Assembly (NCBI GenBank): GCA_000818945.1
Contig: KN805465.1
Span: 22,276-86,275, forward strand
Origin: Schizochytrium sp. CCTCC M209059
Lineage: Eukaryota; Sar; Bigyra; Thraustochytrida; Thraustochytriidae
Length of the DNA stretch: 64,000 nucleotides
Reading direction: 5' to 3'
The notes under the pieces are model-generated. The model searched no databases, had not been told where the DNA came from, and saw only the letters and a program-made list of their open reading frames with translations. The translations under genes were made by a program, and so were the position numbers. Numbering within the stretch: the first letter of the stretch is position 1; each line of letters opens with the position of its first letter. Positions 58,101-64,000 of the stretch are shown in pieces.

Positions 58101-59340
58101 GCTCAAGTTCGAGCGTTTTGTGGACTCTGCGCTATCTCGTTTTCTGCTGCGACGTGCGCTGCGCACGCCATCGCTGATTGGGCACCGTCTGTTTTGGCTG
58201 CTCAAGGCCGAGATGCACGAGGATCACATTGCGGACCGCTACGGCGCGCTGTTGGACACGTATCTGCGGCACTGCCGCGTCCGCCAGGACCTGGGTCACC
58301 AGCAGTATGTGAACAGCAAGCTGGAGTCGATTGCGGGGGCGGTAAAGGAGGAGAAACTGAACCGGCGCACAGCGTTCTTGAAGCAGCAGCTGGCGTCCGC
58401 GACGCTCCCGGAGGAGTTTCAGCTGCCGCTGTCGCCCTATCTATTCTTTCGCGGACTGGATGTGAAAAAGTGCCGCGTGATGAACTCGAAGAAGGCGCCG
58501 CTACTGCTCGAGTGTTTGCAGGCGCGTCCCGGTGCGCCCCCCGTCTCTGTGTTGTACAAGTCTGGCGATGATTTGCGCCAGGATCAGCTTACGCTGCAGG
58601 TCTTGCGCACGATGGACAAGCTGTGGAAGACAGCGGGCTTGGATCTGCGGCTGTCCTTGTACAGCGTAGTGTCGACGGGTGATCAGCGCGGTATGATTCA
58701 AATTGTGCCGAATGCGGAGACGATTGCGCGTATCACGGCGGGTCGGACGGGCGGCAAGCTGAGCAAGGCCGTCAAGGTGTTTGACGACAAGAAGCTGAAA
58801 CGGTATTTGCAGAATTCGGGCTATGCGCGGCGTGTGACAGAGCAGAACTTTAAGTGCTCGTGCGCGGGGTACTGCGTTGCGACTTATGTTCTGGGTATTG
58901 GCGACCGTCACGCGGACAACATTATGCTCACACGTGATGGTAAGCTTTTTCACATTGACTTTGGGCACTTTTTGGGCAATTTTAAGTCGAAGATGGGCAT
59001 CAAGCGAGAGCGTGGTCCTTTTCTGTTTTCGAACGCGATGGCCACGGTCTTGGGTCCGCAGGATCGTCCGCTGTTTAAGGAGTTTGAGGCGCTTTGCGGC
59101 CAAGCGTACAACATTTTGCGGCGCAATGCGAATTTGCTCATTACTCTTTTTTCGCTCATGCTTTCGAGCGGGATGCCTGAGTTGCAGCGCGAGTCGGACA
59201 TTGATTGGGTACGCGATCGTCTCATGCTCGACGCCTCCGAAGAGGAGGCTGCGGAGCGTTTCAAGGAGCTCATTCAGGAGGCCTTGTCGACGTGGACTTC
59301 GACGCTCAACGATTTCGCGCACGTTATTCGTCGCAACTGA
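55195..59340 (+). CDS. WW-cNBD-GAF-PI3K fusion: class-I-like phosphoinositide 3-kinase with cyclic-nucleotide sensors
   Basis: Predicted 1381-residue protein from the first ATG. Domains in order: WW-like (about 18-48; TGLQFYHN, SVWKLP); cyclic-nucleotide-binding domain (about 243-363) with phosphate-binding cassette FFGEKALLEDKTRTATV, including Glu330, Arg339 and Thr340; GAF (about 426-575) with N543-K544 and FSEEDQ resembling NKFDE; PI3K C2 (about 583-790), interrupted by a charged coiled insert (about 700-762); PIK helical domain (about 870-1012); catalytic domain (about 1085-1375). Catalytic residues are present: Lys1122 in YKSGDDLRQDQL, GDRHADN (Asp1237), and DFG Asp1255. The activation loop KRERGPF (1270-1276) is of class I type, implying PIP2 use. 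No p85-binding or Ras-binding domain is evident. Likely makes 3-phosphoinositides in response to cyclic nucleotide; cGMP is inferred. Confidence 0.9.
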   Translation: MESSFQANSPCADDGFGGGVWQPHTDARTGLQFYHNVVTGLSVWKLPADKWHKARDAASDHIYYFNLLRQQSTYAEPPDYEEEDFRHLAIHPYSHDALGMSGERKDYMGFVPAFDPSRNMAFWHSPGMAVWRKPRGADYRIEQVRSSQEHEDVERYARLLQSRIHDVSDELSRMEMMENQIEETVEARSQRLARLRGESERLPSNRAQLRAREKGVTRYLENSFGRVAFRSSIRTTAPTVDSFLKSVPLFHNLDNEQFELVRKSMRKQTFVPNEVIVRQETKGELFYLIVEGKVRVYVAGAWTEDQGMVPEDNAFGKLVNELSTGDFFGEKALLEDKTRTATVMALTHVSTYTLSSDVFRQVIKPEELMTTSNTQLSHMSLEIASFTKHVGNFDVLLSLKRRANTERERRVAEALMLLMTAFSPELNVEDTVARMRKVLFQIFNCERVSLYTVDWEKRQLEMQFGSGAGDKARKRTVKLDIGQGIAGHCAAINKIVNVPHVHKNEHFYGEVESEDSGFVTRNVLCCPVCTNDGTVITVIELLNKRGGAPFSEEDQDVIASVSEQMSATLAQKRAEQLNDFSLEHYLPIWQLDDSLTINVKRVLGTSLPGHVLSDSFIVSCAIFHAGQQLAPARYLERTAERLMPYMVVPFNSNITLDIKLSNLPRAARVIFNVYYSPKADEAHDLFEAIKDEQAKLRAQLEEEQRRRESRHTHDEEDEDEKNGGDLESAKRTSAVRKRIQQRQRRERQRRRHMEIERLVEEGSATPIGWAGLTLFDFEQVMRSGHLRLKLFRGEAGSDIAGVATLLSNNTRAKDAVDFLELELPSRGKPVVYSDYMSDNVQRDAEESDAAPRSNLYRLMRAELNTFIHRDPLHPLSEEQKELILQMRRELMEDPKSLPKFLQAIDWSKRSQMQLAYRMLNEWAMPDPMVALQLLDFKHPDPKVRALAVSALEPLTDVSLEEIMLQLVQVLKFERFVDSALSRFLLRRALRTPSLIGHRLFWLLKAEMHEDHIADRYGALLDTYLRHCRVRQDLGHQQYVNSKLESIAGAVKEEKLNRRTAFLKQQLASATLPEEFQLPLSPYLFFRGLDVKKCRVMNSKKAPLLLECLQARPGAPPVSVLYKSGDDLRQDQLTLQVLRTMDKLWKTAGLDLRLSLYSVVSTGDQRGMIQIVPNAETIARITAGRTGGKLSKAVKVFDDKKLKRYLQNSGYARRVTEQNFKCSCAGYCVATYVLGIGDRHADNIMLTRDGKLFHIDFGHFLGNFKSKMGIKRERGPFLFSNAMATVLGPQDRPLFKEFEALCGQAYNILRRNANLLITLFSLMLSSGMPELQRESDIDWVRDRLMLDASEEEAAERFKELIQEALSTWTSTLNDFAHVIRRN

Positions 59341-59867
59341 GGTGAAAAACCTTCCGCAACAGTTTTGACCACGATGAGGCTTGGCAGAAGAAGCACATGA
59401 GGGCAATCTATTCATTTCATAAAGACTGACTGTGAGTAATGAATCGCCCCTGACAAAGTTCGATTGTTCGGACAAGTCTGCATCCGTTACAATTTGGCCT
59501 TTTTCCGAGACCTACCTGGTGATCAATGCAATGCAGATATCGGGATATCAAGAATGGATATGCATAAAACTCAGCGAGAGTGCGATGTCAGACGCTAGAA
59601 CTTTGATGTCTTATGTGAACCAATCAGCGCTTTGAATAAGAGAGTCGAAAGAAGGAGTTGTTGAATAGATGAATGAATACATGAACCTCATTGTGGATTT
59701 GAAAAGAAATGCCTACAAATTCACATTGGGTAGATTTGAGGGAACTGGAGGGTATGGTACGAAATGTTTTGCGCATGATGTGCCTTTTGCGCGCGTTTCA
59801 GTCATTTGGAAAGGGAAGAATACAGAGGCGAAGAGAATAGACAGGCTTGCTTGCCTTGCTTGCTTGC
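59341..59867. other. Convergent intergenic region
   Basis: 527 bp between two 3' ends, AT-rich relative to the genes. Short frames (67 and 84 codons) have no features. Confidence 0.5.
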
Positions 59868-60032
59868 TCACTTGTTCTGAGAAGAAGCGGCTTCGGCGAG
59901 AAGATTCAGCTCAACAGAGCTGAGCGAGTCCTGCGAGGCCCCAAAGAGCGAGTTGGCGGACTGCGAGGTGCCCATTCGTGGCAGCGAGGCTGCTGCGCGC
60001 TCGACCTTGACCCTCGCGTCACTATTGTCGAG

Positions 60033-60063
<31 letters not shown>

Positions 60064-61535
60064 ACAATGGTGGCGGCTGTGGGGTGTAGACCAGCATTAC
60101 CCTCGACTTTGTAGTTTGAAGAGCGCGCAGTAAAGGCTGAACGTCTGGGCGTGGACGCGGCGGTGTCAGTCCTGGCGTCGGTGTCATCGCCACAGAAAAA
60201 TGCCAAATGCTCCGAAGCAGGAGAGCGCAGAGCAGTGGTTGAGACTGGCGCGTATGAGTGTTGCACGAGGCAGACACCCCTGCGGGGCATAAAGAGATCG
60301 CATAGATTGGGAAGTCCGATCGTGCCGCCGTGATTAAAGGTGGCGCGATAGATTGCGGCGGCAAAGGACGCCTGAAACTTGCAAGGGAAGTTGCAGTGGG
60401 TGAAACGAGCGGTGCGGGTTTTGCGAGGGAAGAACTTGTTGCCTTCCTTTTTCACGTGCATGGGCTTGCAGCCCGCGCCATCAGTGATGGCGGCGAGTTT
60501 CTCGACGCTGGAACCAACATTAACGAGGTCCTTTTGAAGCTTTGCAACGACGCTGGCGCAAAGTTCCTCTTTGCCCCTTTCGTCGAGGGGTTCGCGCATG
60601 TGACGGCGAATGGCGTTGGCCCAAAATGGGTAGTCGGCGCGGGTAAGGGGGAGGTCTTCGACGAGAATGCGGTCCGCAGGTCCTTCAGAGGATGCGGCGC
60701 GCGCAATGATGCGCGGTCTCGAGTCGTTTGCGTGCGGGGACGAGGGCGCCGAGGTCGCGAGGGAAACCGGGCTGGCGGCGTTGCGAGCGCGTTTGTTCAG
60801 GCGAAGGTCCATCGAGGGAGCCTGCGTGTTGATGGGTGAAGGCGTCGAGCTTGCCTGGTGCGACTGGGGCGCTGCGCTGATCTGGGAGAGCTCGCGCTTG
60901 TTATTCTTGTTGTTGTTATTGGTAGCGATCTTTTCGTCCTTGGCGTCGGTGTTGTTTTGCGCTCCAGTGCCGACCGCCATGGAGAGGTTCTGATGGTTGA
61001 GAAGACCAGGGACGCTTTGAGCAAGAGAAGTTACAATGGCGCTGAGAGCAGCACTCTTCTCTGCGTCGGTGCGAAAGCTGAGGAGGTGTTGCGTGATGGC
61101 ACTGGGGATGGAGCTGGAAAGGGTCCGTTCGTCTGAGATGAGACGCGGTGTATCGAATTGTGGTAGGTCGGATACAAGGTTGGAAGCACTAGCCACGCTG
61201 CTGCTCGAGTTGCACCGCCGAAGGATCTCCGGGTCGATGCCGAATAATGTGGGATGAGAATGCTGTTGTTGCTGTTGGGCAACGTGCTGCAAGTGCATGT
61301 GCTGGTTGAGGTGCTGCTGGTGCTGCTGGTGCTGGTGCTGGTGTTGGTGCTGGTGCTGGTGGTGCTGGTTGAGCTGCTGCTGTTGCTGCTGCAGCATTTG
61401 AGTGGCAGTGAGGCGCGGGTTCTCGCCTTGCGAGTTTCTCATGATAAGGGAAAAGAGTTCCTCTTCACACTGGGAGTTGTCCGGCGACGGGGTGTTGGAG
61501 CCCAAGTAATGATGCGGCTGCCAAGGGAACGACAT
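59868..61535 (-). CDS. Poly-Gln/His/Asn protein, possible transcriptional regulator
   Basis: Predicted 555-residue protein, ATG at codon 61533-61535. The N-terminal third is Gln/His-rich (repeated HQ pairs), followed by Ser/Ala/Asn-rich sequence. A central part (about residues 290-450) looks folded: ILVEDLPLTRADYPFWANAI, ERGKEELCASVVAKLQKDL, and a Cys/His-containing block with RFTHCNFPCKFQASFAAAIY and NLCDLFMPRRGVCLVQHSY, which could bind metal. Near the C-terminus is a run of about 10 Asn coded by a TTG/AAC tract (about 60035-60062). I do not recognise the family. Composition is like that of nuclear regulators. A (CAA)n tract lies 43-103 nt upstream of the ATG on the gene strand. Confidence 0.72.
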
Positions 61536-61577
61536 CCTTTCTGCCTGTTCTGTCTGTGTGTCTGTAGAGGATGGGCG

Positions 61578-61597
61578 TTGTTGTTGTTGTTGTTGTT

Positions 61598-61638
<41 letters not shown>
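61578..61638 (-). repeat. (CAA)n tract in the presumptive 5'UTR
   Basis: About 20 CAA units on the minus strand with one TAA interruption, ending 43 nt before the ATG of the poly-Gln/His/Asn gene. Confidence 0.9.
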
Positions 61639-62197
61639 CGTTGCTATTGAACCCGGTTGAGCTCGCTCGCTAACTAGCTGTCGGCTGTCGGTGAGACGCC
61701 GGTGGAGCAAGTCAGCTCGGGCTGCACGATCGAGCGAAACGAACCGAAGCGGCCAAGGCGCAAGAGGCCGACGCGGGCGCGCCTGTGCGTTCCGCCGTCG
61801 CCGCGACGCGCGAGAGCCCAGGTCGCGGCGTACTTGAAGAAAAAGGTCCCCGCGTTCGCGTCGTCAAGCTCGCTCTGCTCGTCGGCAAGCAAGCAAGCGA
61901 GCACGCAGCTAATAAGCGGGCACGGCGGTGAAGACGGCCGTCCCCTCGCGCGCTCCTTGTCGTCTAGGCTGGCAGGCTAGGCTGGGCTGGCAGGCTAGGC
62001 TGGCACCCTTCGCGCTATCCCTGTCTCCGGCGCGCTCGGCGGCTTTCGCGTTTTGCTCGTGCTGGCTCTGCTCCGCTTTGCTCTGCTTTCTACTTGCGTA
62101 CCGCAACCCGCAGGTTCTCGCTCGCTCCGCCGACGGATACGCCGTGCTCGCGTCGCGGGCCGCTGTTTCCGTTCTGCTCGATCGTTTCCTCCGGGAC

Positions 62198-62252
62198 CTG
62201 CTGCTGCTGCTGCTGCTCTTGCTGCTGCTGCTGCTCTTGCTGCTGCTGCTGC
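62198..62252 (+). repeat. (CTG)n trinucleotide array
   Basis: About 18 CTG units with two CTT interruptions. Confidence 0.92.
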
Positions 62253-62347
62253 GTCGCGTCGCTTTGCGTTGTGTTGCGTGGCGTGGCGTTGCGTTGCATG
62301 TTTGCTCTCCTCGTTCGCTCTTCTCGTCTTGCTGCGCTTTCTTCGCT

Positions 62348-62372
62348 CCAGAGAGAGAGAGAGAGAGAGAGA
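62348..62372 (+). repeat. (GA)n dinucleotide run
   Basis: About 12 uninterrupted GA units. Confidence 0.9.
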
Positions 62373-63087
62373 GGCCTTTGCGGTCCTGCGTCTTCCTTTT
62401 CTTCCTCATCTGCGGAACCCAAGTGGCCCTTTCACCCTCCTCCCGCTTCCACCTCCCCTCTTTCTTTTCCTTTTTCTGTTTGTGTTCTTTTGTGTTCTTT
62501 TGTTTTCTTTTACTTTTTTCTTTCTTTTACTTTTATCTTCTTTTCTTTCTGGCTGGCCGGCTGACTGCCTGGTTGGCAGGCACAGAGCAGGCGCGGGCTG
62601 TCCTGACTGACGTTCTCCCGTGACTGGCCGGCAGCAGGGATGAAGGCGACCAGACGCGCCGGCCGCGTCCAGTCCGGTCGCTGCTGCCTCTGTGTCCCGA
62701 GGGGTCGCTCGGTGGGACTCGTGGCCGGCGCACCTCGATTCCACCGCGAGCGAGGGTCGAGGTCAGTCAGTACGGATATGGGTGCCAGACAATATTTTTT
62801 TTTATAAAAGAAGCAAAAGAAAGAAAAAAGAAACAAGCGGCAGCCAGTGTGGGAGAGGGCGCAAAGGGGGCTGCGAGAACGCCGCGCTTCCAATGACCCG
62901 GAGACCCTTCCCCGCAGCATTTCCTTTCTGCGGGGCTGGCGCCGCCCCTCAAGTTTGATTGCGCGGATGCTGGAGGCTCGCAGGGCAGAGCAGATGGGCC
63001 GCCCGCAGCGGCAGCACAGTCGGCCGCGGCAATGCATATACGCAGCTGCCATGGCTGCAGGCAGCTGCATGCATGAATGCATGCGTC

Positions 63088-63124
63088 CGCTAGCTAGCTA
63101 GCTAGCTTGCTTGCTTGCTTGCTT
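63088..63124 (+). repeat. CTAG and CTTG tetranucleotide runs
   Basis: About four GCTA units followed directly by about four GCTT units. The first part is self-complementary. Confidence 0.9.
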
Positions 63125-63291
63125 CCTTGCGTGCTGTGACGCCCACTTGCCGGGACAAGCCATCGACGGGATCTCTGGCCGGAAAAAGAAACGAAGAAAC
63201 AAGAAACAAAGCCAAACACGGTTCGTCGAACGAGAACGAGCTGCCAAGATAGAAGCCCGAAGAGCAAGCAGGACGAAAAGAGAGAAAGGAA

Positions 63292-63497
<206 letters not shown>

Positions 63498-63630
63498 AGC
63501 GCGCCCAGCCACGCCCGCGGCGTCTTTCCTCCTCTTTCCTCGCCCTCCCGCCACTGCCGAGTCGCTCGGCCAGGCCCTCGTTTCGTTCTCCTCGGCAAGT
63601 GACCCCGCAATCAATCGGCGGCGAGCGCGC

Positions 63631-63654
63631 GATCGATCGATCGATCGATCGATC
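63631..63654. repeat. (GATC)n, six units, perfectly palindromic
   Basis: Six uninterrupted GATC units. The run is its own reverse complement and could form a hairpin. Confidence 0.95.
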
Positions 63655-64000
63655 TTGAAACGGGGGCGCGCGGGGCGTGTGCGACGCCGACCAGGCAGTT
63701 AGATAGCTGGCTGGGTTGATGTAGACGTGAGTTCGGGAGGAGGGAAACCTCGAGAGGGGGGCGCGCGGCAGCGAGCAGAGGCGAGAGAGAGAGAGGGCGA
63801 GGGAGGAGGGGTACGCGGGCGCGTGCCCCGTGCGCGCACCTTCTTTCCTTTTCTCGTTCCCTCTTTCGTAATTTTTTATTCTTTTCTTTTCTTTTCTGTT
63901 TCCGAGTGTCACTCATTTCGCGCAGGCAGTGCAGACATCGCCCCGGCGGGTCCGTCCCTGGAGTAGCGAGCGCTGCGAGCCGAGTCAAGCCAAGCCAAGC

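Noticed and set aside
52974..59340. SYLF-like and PI3K genes as a functional phosphoinositide cluster
   Set aside because: Separate promoters over 1 kb apart, no other pathway members nearby, and the SYLF call is tentative. Adjacency alone is not evidence.
61928..62623. 231-codon plus-strand ORF with leucine-rich stretch resembling membrane spans
   Set aside because: The Leu run is a (CTG)n tract and the Phe/Leu part is pyrimidine-rich DNA. No start context or conserved part.

Overview
The window is nuclear DNA of a GC-rich, gene-dense, nearly intron-free eukaryote. Single uninterrupted reading frames encode Golgi, peroxisomal, mitochondrial and nuclear eukaryotic proteins. The coding style (long ATG-initiated ORFs, Ser/Gln/Asn/acidic low-complexity tracts, gene 3' ends as close as 49 bp) and the gene set point to a stramenopile protist. 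My best guess is a thraustochytrid (Labyrinthulomycetes, Aurantiochytrium/Hondaea-like). That placement is inference from style, not from a marker gene. I found no rRNA, tRNA, CRISPR array or intact transposon.

Layout. 1-10.7 kb: a membrane-anchored sulfite-oxidase-like molybdoenzyme, a dual-specificity phosphatase, a ~2200-residue protein with 16 Tudor-like repeats, EF-hands and SAM domains, and a small unknown. 10.9-19.3 kb: GMC oxidoreductase, a type II membrane protein that may be a glycosyltransferase, a J-domain membrane protein and a small polytopic membrane protein. 19.4-20.3 kb: assembly gap next to a (GGAT)n array. 20.8-38.0 kb: a single-span membrane protein with a probable intron, an NO66-type JmjC oxygenase, the peroxisomal receptor PEX7, a TFIIS-like factor, a bZIP factor, a polytopic class 3 lipase, a WW-domain membrane protein, a coiled-coil protein and a Ser/Arg/Pro-rich protein. 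38.0-46.7 kb: a stretch with no convincing gene, full of 4-5 bp microsatellites and ending in a 281-bp tandem duplication. 46.7-50 kb: a rhomboid-family protein and the mitochondrial outer-membrane insertase SAM50. 50-53 kb: repeat-rich intergenic DNA. 53-61.5 kb: a SYLF-like protein, a multidomain PI 3-kinase and a poly-Gln/His/Asn protein. 61.5-64 kb: microsatellites, including about 200 bp of (GAAA)n.

The genes are not a cluster for one pathway; neighbours have unrelated cellular roles, as is usual in eukaryotic chromosomes. The most striking gene is the PI 3-kinase at 55.2-59.3 kb. A class-I-like lipid kinase core is preceded in the same polypeptide by a WW domain, a cyclic-nucleotide-binding domain carrying the Arg-Thr-Ala signature of cGMP-selective sites, and a GAF domain with a near-canonical NKFDE motif. 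It reads as a PI3K directly gated by cyclic nucleotide. Other unusual items are the tandem-Tudor giant with recently copied 396-bp units, a TFIIS-like protein lacking the catalytic Asp-Glu pair, and a lipase fused to about nine membrane spans.
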